NCBI GenBank assembly: GCA_907163375.1
Contig: CAJQUW010011278.1
Location: forward strand, 102,727-166,726
DNA length: 64,000 bases
Reading direction: 5' to 3'
Source: Prostheceraeus crozeri
Lineage: Eukaryota > Platyhelminthes > Polycladida > Euryleptidae
Below, piece after piece: positions 37,285 to 48,628 of the stretch (position 1 is the stretch's first letter; the number at the start of each line of letters is the position of its first letter). The translations under genes were made by a program, and so were the position numbers. The notes beneath the pieces are model-generated. The model did no database searches. It saw nothing but the letters and a program-made list of their open reading frames with translations, and was not told the DNA's origin.

Positions 37285-39690
37285 TAATGACTTAAACAGG
37301 CATCACAGTTCCGAAAATTACTTTATCCTTAAAAATATTGTCCATTAAATCTGAAAGTTGCTGCTACACCAAAATTTTACGCGGAATCCGAATTTCGCAT
37401 TTTGAAAATAATTTATCGAGTACATAAAAATATATTTGCAATTTATTCATCGGAATCGATCTGATTGATTAATAGTGATTGTTTGCTAGGATAACGTTTA
37501 AAATTCATAAAGAGAGTAGTTTTCTAGATCAAAATCTTTCGTAGATGCTTAAAAGTTCATTCAATACCTTCTTTTGATGTCATAGATGATTTATTCATCA
37601 GTATCGATGTGATTGATTTACGCTGGGATAGCAGTTGAAGTCTATGAAACAATTTTTCCAAGGTAATTTTTTGCGTGGAAGATGAATTAACACTTAAAAT
37701 GTCATGAGATGCATTGATTGCATCTTATAGATGATTACTGATCAGTATCAATCTGATTAATTTGTAATGATTGATTTGTCATGTATAGCACAACTCTACT
37801 CTTGAGATTCACACATTTTCTGGATATATTTACGTAGGCACACAAAGCGTTCGCATACATCTTAATTAAGTATTGAAAGCAGTTTGTTGAGGATCATCTT
37901 CTGATTGATTGATATTGATTGATGATGACTGTGAAATTCTAAACTTGCAATCAATGAACCGAAACAATCTGACTAATTGCGTGCTTCTTGATCTTGAGAC
38001 CTTATCAATCGCGTCACATCTGCAGATAGCAGAACGATTACTGCAATCATGTCCAATATGCAGATCACAGCAAAGTTCGCGATCAGGTTATTGTTTACAG
38101 ATTGATCTTGGTCAAAAGACGAAAGAGCAGCATTCATCGCGCTGCTTCGCATTATTTCGCATTCATTTAATTCTATTCATGAATAGAAGTCATGGCGCAT
38201 TTGACGAATTTGATCCAGAAGATCATAGGATACCCAAAGTTTTGTGCGGCACATACCGACTGGTGTCATGCACTTGTGAGAAAGGAAACTTTTCCCGCCA
38301 GCTGAATCTGTTTGATCACAGTGAAATTTGAAGACATTCATACACCACCGGATCAGTAACAGATGTCTGCAATTGTCTGGTTTGCAATATTGCCCGGTCC
38401 AATACATTCACAAATTCCAAGTTATCGAGCAAGAGACCCCTCCAGGAAGGCCTCCGACGACAGTGGACAAGTACCTAAGTCACTTACCAATAGACTTTCT
38501 AGCTTGAAAGTGTGTAGTATGTGCTTATCTGTTTTAGGAAAAGGAAAGCCTCATAACTGCAATCGGTCCGGTACGTTCTCAAATGCTATGCAACTATATT
38601 GAATTCAGCTGATGCAAACAAGAAATCACCTGGCCAGATTATGCACACATGCTTGTATATTGATGAGTCTCACTCTCAAGACGATGTGTTCTTGACGTCG
38701 CCGAAAGGTGGTAAATCTCTGAAGTTGTTTCGTCGCAGATCAGAAGACCGTCGAGCTCAAGTTTCATGCGCTACTATTTCTACGATGCAATCAGAATTGA
38801 ATTTGAGCAGTCGTGAAACAGTGAACATGTCAAGAATTGAGGAAAACAACAAATAGATTGATTGAACCTAATCTGCGAGAGCATCTAGGAGCTACAGACC
38901 ATCTTTTTGATGATTTTGTTTGAAATGGAAATGATCGATTTTAGCGTCAATCTCGTGAATTCATTCTTGAGAAAAGAAACATTGCGCATATGACTACAGT
39001 ATCAATGTTTACATCGATGGAGGTGATGGATAGATGAAGATTTGCAGATCTGATGCAAATTACATATTTCTCATTTCTTTATTTTTAGAAATACATTGTA
39101 CCTCTAGAGGAATTATCTTTCGAATATCACTAGGATATTTCGTATATATTCGGCTATATTAGGATATATTCAAATATTACTATATCAGGAATGCATGTAG
39201 AGGCAAATACATCACTACAAGTATATTATGTAGAAATCATCTGTATGATGCAAACAATGCATCTCATGACATTTTAAGAGTTAAATTCGTTTTCTGCGCA
39301 AAAAATTGCTTCACAAACTGCCATCCCAGCGTAAATCAATCACTACCAATCAATCACATCGATACTGATCAATAAATCATCTATAGCATCAAAAGAAGGT
39401 ATTGAATGAACTTTAAGTGTTAAAATCGCTTTCTGCCAAAGATTTTGACCTAGAAAACTTTGCATTATGAATTTTAAACGCTATCCTAACAATCAATTAC
39501 TAGGCCCTACTAATCAATCAGATCGATTCCTATCAATAAATTGCAAATATCTTTTTATGAACTCGATAAATTATTTTTTTAAAATGCGAAATTCGGATTC
39601 TGCAAAAAATGTTAGTTTAGAAGCAATTTTCAGATTCAATGGACAATATTTTCAAGGTTAAAGTGATTTTCGGAGCACCGTGGCATTGAC
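37285..39690. repeat. Long inverted repeat around decayed coding sequence
   Basis: 37,285-37,740 and 39,215-39,690 are inverted relatives. Matching landmarks are a CATCG(A/G)T..GATTGATT tract, AAAATGTCATGAGATGCATTG and GCGAATTCGGATTC-like stretches. Arms of over 400 bp enclose about 1.5 kb. This fits either a DNA transposon with very long TIRs or a foldback element. Divergence between arms suggests considerable age. Confidence 0.65.
37909..39060 (+). pseudogene. Decayed Cys-rich transposon-type gene inside the inverted repeat
   Basis: Plus-strand pieces include DPEDHRIPKVLCGTYRLVSC (37,909-38,331 frame), KVCSMCLSVLGKGKPHNCNR (38,363-38,602), then FLTSPKGGKSLKLFRRRS (38,599-38,856) and YIDGGDG..MKICRSDAN near 39,020-39,060. 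The C..C...G.H.C cluster followed by a DGG motif reminds me of a multi-gene transposon-like family seen in cnidarians and molluscs, but I cannot name it. Several stops and frame changes separate the pieces. The position between long inverted arms suggests it is the element's own gene. Confidence 0.35.
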
Positions 39691-39737
39691 ATTATAATAA
39701 CATTGATATTTGAGACAATGGCATTACATGCGTATAA

Positions 39738-40058
39738 TTATATCCCGTCTCCACAAGAGAGCTTTAAACGGTCAACAAATTCTAAGTTCCAAAATAATGA
39801 AAGTCTTTCTAGCAATGAAAGCTCTGAAATGAACAATTTGATACCTGACTGAGTGCTGTGCTTGCGAAATGTTCTGATTGGGACGTGCAGACTTGATTTA
39901 AAGTAATTCAATGAAGTGAGCTTCTCTTCTTCACTTGTGAAGTAATTCCAGTCATTTGCGACGTCAAATTTAAATTCATATCTGTTGAACTTATACTGAT
40001 GACGGCGAGCTGACGTATAAGAGTCCGGAACAATGAGCTCGCCAAAACATGTCGTCAA
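39738..40058 (-). CDS. Unrecognised 106-aa open frame
   Basis: A minus-strand ORF with balanced composition (contains VANDWNYFTSEEEKLTSLNY and RYEFKFDV), unlike the low-complexity frames nearby. It lies just inside the right CGGCCGGTTCCAACC terminus. It could be a transposase fragment or a host exon. I do not recognise the family. Confidence 0.3.
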   Translation of the reverse strand: MTTCFGELIVPDSYTSARRHQYKFNRYEFKFDVANDWNYFTSEEEKLTSLNYFKSSLHVPIRTFRKHSTQSGIKLFISELSLLERLSLFWNLEFVDRLKLSCGDGI

Positions 40059-40184
40059 GTTTTCATTTCAGTGAGTGTCCCAAGACCGAGCGGGTGTGTA
40101 ACTACCTGCACAACATCAATCAATATTAATCGCTTGCCGTTTGCTTATCATGTAATTATCCACGGCCGGTTCCAACCATGGTCG

Positions 40185-41230
40185 CTACTGCCTCAGAGAT
40201 GCTATGTCGCAATTCAGTCAATTTTTTTCTAAGCGGATGCAATAAACCTTTTCTTTCCTTTATTTTGCCTCAAAAGAAAAAAACTTTTCAGTGATGAAAT
40301 CTGGTGATCATATTGGATATTCATGTAATAGGCCTGCCAAATCTGAGGCGACCGATGCATCGTCGTGCTAGCTGGTCACAAATCGACGGACATCACCATT
40401 ACAGAGTGGTATCACACAATCTAGCTGAAAGATGAAACATTGCATATTTGCGTTTTGGTGCTATTGGGTGCCTTAGGGATTTGTGATTTTCATCATTGTT
40501 AGAGAATTTTAATAAAATGATAAATTTCCATATTTTAGCATTTAACATAATTGCATTATAAAAGCAATTTCACTTTCATTAATGTACTTTGCCCTGAAAA
40601 AAGCAAATTTCGAGCATCGCACAATATCAAATTTTTCATGAAGAGCTTTGGAGCCCGCTGAGAACATATTATTGTAGGAATGAAAAGATAACGTAAGGTG
40701 GAGGCGCGTTTATGTTATTTCTGGTAATTATGCGTCTGCATCGGCATCCTCGTCGTTTAACAACGACCACAATCACTCCGATAACAATGAAAATTGAAAA
40801 ATCTAAGACAGACAGAAATATCTTGCAACTAGCAACTGAAGAATCCATGCGATGTTTGGTGGAGTAAGAAGGACCAAGTAACAATGAATATTCAATTGTG
40901 TGATTTGTTGGACGTTGAGTGTCACTGTGTGATGTACATGTGATAATACATTTTTATTCCGCAAATCATGTGCGACATCCAAAATTAAAATGCGTTACAA
41001 AAATGACTAAAAAGACTAGCAAAGAACAAGAGGACACCTGCTATGCTATTACTGTAGGGCCTACTATTTTCTGCAGAGGAAGTGAAGTTTTCTAAGTATT
41101 AATTATCAAAAATGTGGTTGCCAGTTGCAACTGATACATTCGACCTTGAGCTAGTGTTCGAGACACTTGCATTTAGATTCAATGACTGGTAAATGTATCT
41201 TTTTAGAATGCGTGTAGGCTAGGGTTGCTG
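40185..41230. other. Unassigned DNA
   Basis: No gene or element recognised. Confidence 0.4.
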
Positions 41231-41239
41231 GAGTTCATA

Positions 41240-41410
41240 AAGGGCAAGAAGCTCTCTTCCTCTGGGCTACGATTCAGACAAGTGACACAGAAGGCAATAC
41301 TTTGATGACATCAGCGAATGGATGGTCTGCAGCAAGAATGGAATGGTGCTAGCAACGAGAGGTCGGAGCAGATGGAGGAACAGTGTTTCATCGCCACAAT
41401 AGTGACTAGG
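41240..41410 (+). pseudogene. Possible LINE C-terminal scrap
   Basis: One frame reads ISEWMVCSKNGMVLATRGRS then RWRNSVSS, resembling the W...L..R..WR.LV tail of RTE-type LINE ORF2 proteins such as the one ending at 45,015. Too short for certainty. Confidence 0.28.
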
Positions 41411-42422
41411 GAGGACCCCATGATCGACTGCGGTCATTCATATAGGTGAGGTGATGTAGGCTAGGGTATAACTCTACAAGCAAACATACAATTGCCGGCA
41501 TGTACCGTACACAAGTACAGCATTGAATATGCATGGAACTACTTACATTAAATGAGAAACATTGAAAACGATTCGAAAATTCAACTTCTACTCACATAGT
41601 GTTAAAAATCACTTTATTAATACCGGGATTTCGAGATTCACAAATACCTACGGAATCCCAGGATCGCAATCAGTTGTGAAAGTCAAAGAAACAAAGCTTT
41701 GATTGAAATGGAAGTATCTTTTGAGTGTTGGCACATAATAAAGCTGCTGATTTATGGCCCTGCCTAAATTCTCTTTTATATACCCTTCTGTGATTGAAAA
41801 GTCTTGGTTACGCCGACATACTAAGACTGATAGGAAGGTCTTACGCTGACAGAGTAGACATTCTCGTGTACGTTTTTGTTCGATATTTCCACATAGGGTA
41901 ATGGGAGGACAGCAAAGGCCTCATGGGCCCGATTCTAAAATTTTCGAATAATATTGTAGATGACGGTGTTTGTCATCGTTACCTATTATTTTTGTTGTGC
42001 TCCCGATGCAGTCTTCTTTATTTGAGGTATTGGAAGGTGATTTACATTCACATGTTCGATTATAAAACCCAGCACAATATAAACCATTAATTAGAGAATG
42101 CATGTACATGCATCTTCTAAATTCTCATGGGACCATGAGAAGGAATCGACTATTCCGATGACTCCTGACACGGCAAGGCATGAAACGCAGAATGCAAAAA
42201 ACTTCATTGAACGGTATCTATCGCTGTGACCTGTGAAAGTGATTTTGTGGTCACAGATAACCTAAATCATTGTCGAATAAGATGTTTATCTGATTATGAT
42301 TGCTTAAGAAGATGCCTAATATGATAACATAAGTGTCACAGAAAAAGAAGGCTTCACAGACGTCACATTACTGATAATGCAATTACAGAGCTGATGATAA
42401 AAACTGGTAACTTAAATTAGGT
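41411..42422. other. Unassigned DNA
   Basis: Nothing recognised. Confidence 0.4.
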
Positions 42423-42424
42423 AA

Positions 42425-42700
42425 AAATCATAGAGTAAGTAGGCTATATTGCATTTAGGTGACATCTCAAAATATGAATAAAAAAGTTGAGTTTCTTGTA
42501 GAAATTGCGCCCCTGATGTCTAAAGATCACTTGACCAGTTTTTAAATGGGCAAATTTTTGCAAATTGCTCCGCTGTCTACACAGTGCTTTCCATTCGATA
42601 ATTGATATAATTGATGTCTATGGAGCATGAAACTAGGCCAAGCCTATTTAAACCAAAAAATACAATACTTTTGACTTTAATTTTCAAAATTCTCGCGATG
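42425..42700 (-). repeat. Family MX repeat, copy 4 (partial, inverted)
   Basis: Starts ATCATAGAGTAAGTAGGCTA and then aligns, in the same order as copy 1, to GTCTAAAGATCACTTGA and CAAATTTTTGCAAATT, ending near GAGCATGAAACTAGG. Only the terminal third of the unit is recognisable. Confidence 0.5.
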
Positions 42701-42812
42701 TTCAACTTAGCGTTACGAAAAAGCAAATGCACAATTTTAAGGTCAGTTTAGCGGTGATTATCAGGAGGATTCTGGGTGGATAGGCTACACATGTAATGAA
42801 TAGAACCTAAAT

Positions 42813-43658
42813 CAGTGGTCGCCAACCTAGACCAACCCACTGGCCACAGGATCATGTTTGATCTCTTCGATGGCTGCAACCGCACCGGGAGTTAATCAAT
42901 GCAAAATAAATCTCCATAATTACCATAATTATTTTGTTATATTTCCATTAACGCTAATTCATTCAATTCGCGGAACATGGCAAGGTACCTTAATGGCAAT
43001 AGAAATATATTGAAAAATTCTTTTTGCAATTCTGCTAATGGAGAAGTCATGAAATGGTTCAAAACTTCATAACTATAATTTGTACAAGAAACAGCGTGGT
43101 ATATTATAGGCCTACACATGTGTTGTGCTAATAGAGAAGTAATCTGCAAAAAAAACAGCACAAAATGCAGAGAAAAGTAAGTTTGCAGGATATAACTGAA
43201 ATTAATAATAAGAAAAACAAAAAAGGCATGGTTATAACACGATCAAAGGCATAATTACAACAATCAAGAAGACGCTATAAAAGGCAAAGTATGAAATGCA
43301 CAGACTATGCGACAAAAAAGAAACAATATAATGTGAAGGAGTCACTGGTCTTCATATTGGTTCAATGATGTGAAGGTTGAGGATTCATTGCGTCAGATAG
43401 CGCATCGATGTCAAGCTTGATTGAAGGAGGACGTCTTGAAGGTGAGCGCCTGTGATTTCAGCTCAAATTTTGCTTTCAGCGCGCTTAATGCGTCTAAGAG
43501 TGTGCAGTCCTGATCATTGTAACGATCAATTTTAGAAGAGAAACTATTGTAGACTTCACGAGTCGCACATGACAGCATTATGGAAAGTAGTCGCGCGCCG
43601 CACCAGAAGGACTCGCGGCCGCATTTGGCCCTCGGGCCACACACAGGTTGCGACAACA
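42813..43658. mobile_element. Putative hAT-type non-autonomous element
   Basis: Left end CAGTGGTCGCCAACCT; right end carries GGCCCTCGGGCCAC then AGGTTGCGACAAC, the imperfect complement. Such CAGTGGTC..CAACCT ends with a GGCCCNNGGGCC subterminal palindrome are common in hAT families. I do not see a matching 8-bp duplication. A minus-strand frame at 43,411-43,659 may be leftover coding sequence. Confidence 0.4.
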
Positions 43659-43829
43659 AGAAAATTCATGCTGTTTTTCTCACATTCACGCTGTCTGGCA
43701 TATGATTAAAGCAAGCTCGCTGCAAAAGATGTTAATTGTCTAAACACAGAATGCGAACATGTAGTTAGAAGAAAGAAACAAAGAATAAAAATAGAAGCAA
43801 TCCATAGACATTCTTGCTTCCATCAAAAT

Positions 43830-44063
43830 TCACCAATGAAACAAATTGAAAAAAATTACGAAGTCTGCATTTCGACACAGAATCATTGTAAGGAAGGTGG
43901 TGTACTTATTGACATTGAGAGCTGAAATGTCTTCTGTAAGGAGTATTTTCATTAAGGAAAAACTTCTTTCAACGCTTGCCGATGTCGATGGCGGATGTTG
44001 GCTTTGCATACATATCAAGCGACAGTGCAATGGGGAAAAACTTAAAGAGTAATTAACTCTCAT
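43830..44063 (-). pseudogene. hAT transposase C-terminal dimerisation fragment
   Basis: The minus-strand frame reads HPPSTSASVERSFSLMKILL, the hallmark P.SSA.vERsFS.l motif of the hAT dimerisation domain, followed by a plausible helix ending ILCRNADFV. The catalytic core is missing. It lies just beyond the putative hAT terminus at 43,645 and may belong to the same or a related element. Confidence 0.5.
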
Positions 44064-44189
44064 AACTTATTTTTCTGAAGTCGGTCCATCAAATAATTTT
44101 TCAATTTTCATTCAACCCCGAAATAATATTCCGATGAGTCGATAATTTCACATCGATTGCATTTCGTTGCAGTCCAGAAGAAATATTCA

Positions 44190-45015
44190 AAACCCTGGAT
44201 TGGACTCAAAAAGGTGTCAATGTCGATGGTAAAATCCTGAATCACTTGCGCTTTGCTGACGATATCGTCGTGTTGATCCTATCAACATCCAATGATCCCT
44301 AAAAGTATGGTAAAACGACCTGACCGGAAGAGTAAAGTAGGACTATGAATTAACATCAACAAAACCAAGGTAATAGCAAGGAACCAAATAAATATCACCC
44401 TAGGAAATCAAATATTGCAAGGAGTCGATGAATACCTCGGCCACTGTTTTCGTCCAGAAGATTCAACGCAAATCAAAGAGATAAACAGACGCTCACGAGC
44501 GGGATGGGCGGCTTACGAGCGATGCAAAAAGATTTTTAACGGACATTTCTTTTTTGCTCAAAATGGGAGAGTATGCAATCAGTGTATCCTGATCACTGTA
44601 TCAGTGTGCAGAAACCTAAACTCTACACAATGAGATAACAGACAGGCTACAAGTGGCCCAAGGAAAAATAGAGAAACGCTCATTCTCGGCATTTCCCACC
44701 TCGAACGAAGAAGTAACATTGAAATCAGATCCATCACTGAAGTGCCAGATGTGTACGAGAAAATAAAAAAATTAAGTGGAGCTGGTCAGGGCATGTCAGG
44801 CGCTACGGAGGCGACCGTTTGTACCGAACGTTTGACCGAATGGACCCCTCGCGGACGCGGACGTGCTGTTGGATGTCCCAAAAGGAGATGGAGGCGGGAC
44901 ATCGACAGCTTCTACGGTGGTGTCAACTGGGCTGCTGCCATGCGGAATCGTCGGTTGTGGAAGTCATGGGAAAAGGCATTTTCCCGAACCGACCGGACAA
45001 ATACAAACTGCCCTT
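44190..45015 (+). pseudogene. RTE-like LINE ORF2, 5'-truncated and decayed
   Basis: Pieces in two or three frames follow the ORF2 order of RTE-type LINEs: NHLRFADDIVVL (RT palm with the catalytic FADD), INKTK-like text, RSRAGWAAYERCKKIF, then WSWSGHVRRYGG, DVPKGDGG and WAAAMRNRRLWKSWEKAFSR at the end. The endonuclease domain is missing. Multiple stops and shifts show it is long dead. It is a different clade from the LINE at 52,975. Confidence 0.75.
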
Positions 45016-45880
45016 CGGTAAGTAAGCAAGCATTTCGTTGATTTCACTGTTTCTGTTTTATGTAAAATTCTGGCTCAGTGTTGAAAGATTATGTCTGCGG
45101 AGAACATGGGCACGAAAAGTTAAATTTTAACTTTATCTAACTCTGTTTATTATTTTATTTTATAGGTTAATAACGTGCGTTCCCGTACAGATTTGATATC
45201 ACATAGAGTAAGATTTTTCTGATTGGAATCTTAAAGCGTTTTTCTCAAAATAAAAATTAACATAGAAATTAGGCTGCCTACCAAGTAAATTTCATAAACA
45301 GCATTATGATACATGTCCTTCTTCATTCACAAACTTGAAAAAGAATGAATAAATTATTCCACTTCTTGGTTCATCTTCCGAGTTTGCTACGAGCGCCAAC
45401 TTAGCAAATTTAGAAATTTAGTTTATAGCCTATATTTCCGATAGGCTGTCTGCATGCTCGCTTATGAATTGCTAACTAACGAAATGTATTCTACGGTTAA
45501 TAATAGCCATTGTGTAGAATTGAGTTATAAATGGCCAGAATCATTACTCTGTTTGGCTATAGAATTCAAAAATATTTACACATGCTGATCAATCAAATTT
45601 TCTTAGGTTTGATTTTATTGTTCAATCAATACGACATACAATAAGTTATATTATTAATCTGAATAATATTGTGCACCAACCATTTACGTGCATATGTCTT
45701 GAAGTTAGATGTAGTCATTTTCATTGAAAAAGACACGTTCATTCAGTATCAGGTGGACTAATTTAACATGACAAGTGCAAGAAAGCACTTTTTTGACAAT
45801 TGGCTGAGTCTTAAAGAACAATCAACTCCATCGAAGTTAGTTAATAAAGAACTTTTTCAAACTAATCAGTGACTCGTAGG
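45016..45880. other. Unassigned DNA
   Basis: Very AT-rich, with no element recognised. It may include an over-diverged interior of MX copy 5. Confidence 0.35.
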
Positions 45881-45934
45881 TCATGCAACGTACTATTTTA
45901 TCTTCTGTATTGTCTTCAATAGTTAACTGCTTGA

Positions 45935-46080
45935 CTATTTCTCTAAAACAGTAAAAATGCACATCTCACCTGCGGTACTAGGATAACAAAAAGAGTTCAT
46001 TCAATGAGATCAGAACTGAGGTTACACTGCAGATGTGATTAACATAGAGTTGTTGCTTCACCTAATATGTTACAATTTTT
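45935..46080 (-). repeat. Family MX repeat, copy 5 (diverged fragment, inverted)
   Basis: CTCTAAAACAGTAAAAATGCACATCTCAC and GAGTTCATT...CATAGAGTTGTTGCTTCACC follow the order of the family 5' end on the minus strand with many mismatches (both strings given here only in outline). The oldest-looking copy in the window. Confidence 0.4.
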
Positions 46081-46827
46081 GTCGATTCTCGCACCTTTCT
46101 TTCTCAGCTTTCAAATAAACTGTTACAACTAAGCAAGTGAGCAAGTGTGTAAGCAGTATGCTAGTTTCTTGAACAGGTCAAAATATGAGAAGTTCTCAAT
46201 CTGCAAATCGTAGTTTTAAATAAGAAAACCGTTGCGTGTGCATGATAATTAGCCAGATAAGAGGCCATTAAGTATACTTACTGAGGTTTCTTTTGAAATA
46301 TTGCTAATCAAAGTCAGTCGACTGCAAGAATCCTCCATGACGAGTTTTGAACTGAAGTACTTGATCAATAGGGTGATTCAAAGAAATCGAAATTTTGAAA
46401 TCTCTATGGGCGAAGGGCTTAAAGTGTTCCTTTATGTCCACAATGATGACACGTAAATTTTTTTGAAAAATATTTAGGTTTAGAGGTCGCGCAACAGGGC
46501 CAAAGTTTTCATTTTTTCGTCATTTTTGGCATTTTTTCCAATTTTTCATGTATTCGATATCTATGTCAAAATACTGAATTGGCAATGTATACCATTTCTC
46601 TCATCAAAACATAATACAAATTTTCCTCTGATATTGTTTTCGATAGTCTGCAGCTATTCCTGTTAAAGCTATCTTATATTGAAGTACCCGTATATTCTAC
46701 TTGGCCCTCAATAGTAGTGTTCAAAATATTCACAAAAAACAATTCCAATGGGTGATCAAAGTACATGTATGCATGAATGAATCAAAAATTGATCTCTATG
46801 CACAGAAGAGATGCAAGTACCAATAAT

Positions 46828-47246
46828 CTACATCAAATCAACAGATTCAATCAAAAAAGCGCATTTCTTCATCACAGGGTTTGTCTTCCTGTTTTTCTCT
46901 ACAATTTGCAACAAGAACTGTCTCTGTATTTCATCCTTTGTGATGGTTTTTGAAAAGTCTTCCATGAGTTTCACAGAACGCTCTGCAGGATCGTTGACAA
47001 CCTGCAGCTGTCCCACAAACTTGGCCGTGACTTGAAAATTGCCATCGTTATGCCAATGCGAAGCTGGTCGGGAAAGCCACAGGTGTGCTCCCTTTCCTCC
47101 CATTTTCATAAGTTGAAACTACAGCCATGATCGGCCATTGATGAAGTCAGACAATTTATTATCCACTCTAATAACAGGTTCTTGTGGAAACTGTAGCTTT
47201 TCCGAAGAAAAGAATTTTGGAAACTGAGGAGTCTGAACACTGACAG
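46828..47246 (-). pseudogene. Inverted copy of the hAT-like transposase C-terminus
   Basis: The minus-strand reading gives LSRPASHWHNDGNFQVTAKF, then QLQVVNDPAERSVKLMEDFS and TKDEIQRQFLLQIVEKNRK, ending at 46,828. VVNDPAER followed by the T.DE.QRQ helix is the C-terminal signature of this transposase-like family as I know it from cnidarian and mollusc proteins. This left arm keeps the full C-terminus; the right arm, in the gene's own orientation, is truncated after LMEDFSR. The same TAG as in the right arm interrupts the frame after INGRSWL. Confidence 0.75.
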
Positions 47247-47256
47247 TTCCGGTGTT

Positions 47257-48283
47257 GTGCCCGTTTCTTGTATTATCGGATTGCTTGGTATCATTCTTGT
47301 TTTTTATGAGGTAAGTGTTGGTCTGATTACTGATCAGTATATTATACGAATGTACTTTTCCGAACTTTGTCAGCCAGCTTTTAATGATGACGATGAATAT
47401 TTGCCCCTCATAATGCTTTATTCTCAACGGAACGTAACACCTCAGGGTCGTAAGTCAGACTCAATGAATACAAGTCAGAGGAACATAGAGACTATTACCG
47501 TCAATCTGAAAAGGAAGCTCCTTGATTCCGTTGAAATAACAGAATCTGCCGATAGACATAGATTATCGGACAGACAAGTGCTTGCAACAGTCGCATCAGT
47601 TATAAAATCATCCGGCACTAGTTTAGAAAACTTTACAATATCTCCGAGCTCTGTCCAACGTGCACGAATCAATAACCGAGAAGACGAAGCCATGAGAATT
47701 AAACAAAATTTCACTCAAATTTGTTCCTCTACTCTTGTGGTCCACTGGGACGGAAAATTAGTTGAAGAGTGGTGCCATGACACCAAAGAGCGAATTGGTG
47801 TCATAATAACGGATCGACTCGCCACTGAAATGAACAAGGAGAAACTGCTCGGAATACCGTGTGTCAGCAATAGCAGTGGTGTCGAACAAGCAAATGCAGT
47901 TCATGAATTGTTGACAGATTGGCAGCTTGAGGACAACATCGTCGGGATATGCTTTGATACCACTGCAAGCAATACTGGAAAGCACCGTGGCGCCGCCACC
48001 ATATTGCAAAGGTTGTTGAAAAACAGGCAGGCGATGTAGGCATCACGTGTTGGAACTTATTTTGAAAAGCATATGCACGTCTCTGTTTGGAACATCAACG
48101 GGACCTGAAAATTCGGATTTCAGAGCATTCCAGCAGGCTTGGGAGAACATCGATCAGGGAAGGAGGAAGATATTGGAACTTGATGGATGGCTGCAAATCA
48201 GACGAGACAAATGTCTTCAGGAACTGGTGGAAGTTTATGGCAATGAAAGTTTCTTGAGAGATGATTATCGTGAAGTCGCTCAG
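47257..48283 (+). CDS. hAT-like transposase, N-terminal and catalytic-core exon
   Basis: The plus-strand frame from 47,257 runs to 48,039; the family-like part begins about residue 65 (GRKSDSMNTS), so upstream coding is uncertain. Motifs: LSDRQVLATVA and SPSSVQRAR (N-terminal region), VVHWDGK (first probable catalytic Asp), VGICFDTTASNTG (second) and, after a one-base frame change at about 48,030-48,037, CRHHVLELIL, equivalent to the C..H motif of hAT transposases. Reading then continues in the second frame through FQQAWENIDQ to YREVAQ at 48,283, where a consensus GTAAGTG donor starts. The order D, D-T-S-N, C-x-x-H matches hAT topology. Confidence in transposase is high, in exact superfamily moderate. 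Confidence 0.7.
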
Positions 48284-48628
48284 GTAAGTGCTATCTCTCT
48301 CGAAGAATCAAAATAGGCCTAAGCTTACACAAGTGCAAAATAACAACATACCAGAATGTTAGCTACATGAAAGATGTATTAATTATCACTATAATAGATA
48401 ATCATCATCATTGTCATTAACATAATCATTGCAACTATACCGGTATGTACTTTGTAATAATCTATGTCACTAACCACTGACAATAAACATTTGCATTCAT
48501 TTACATTAGAAGCCATCAAATCACAAAAGAAGCTGCATTGTGTATCGAAATGAATGACAGATAAATATTCGTAGATATAGTAATGCTCGAAAAAAGAAAT
48601 GTCAAATAAAATACTGATTCGGTTTCAG
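48284..48628 (+). other. Intron in the hAT-like transposase gene (345 bp)
   Basis: Donor CAG|GTAAGTG at 48,283/48,284 and acceptor GGTTTCAG| at 48,628. The intron is phase 0 and AT-rich with an internal stop just after the donor. Joining YREVAQ to VAIVLLGG is consistent with the family pattern YRE(L/V)AQ followed by an aliphatic stretch. Confidence 0.7.

Larger units (their letters stand above)
36584..40180. mobile_element. Putative composite element bounded by CAGGGTTGGAACCGGCC ends
   Basis: CAGGGTTGGAACCGGCCGG at 36,584 and its near-perfect complement ACGGCCGGTTCCAACCATG at 40,162-40,180 are the only two such sequences seen. They look like hAT-type termini. The adjacent 8-mers do not match, so a single insertion is not proven. 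The interior contains a tRNA-SINE, a long inverted repeat (37,285-39,690) and an unrecognised minus-strand ORF (39,738-40,058). Confidence 0.35.

Noticed and set aside
46811-47035. Plus-strand 74-aa frame
   Set aside because: Antisense of the inverted transposase C-terminus.
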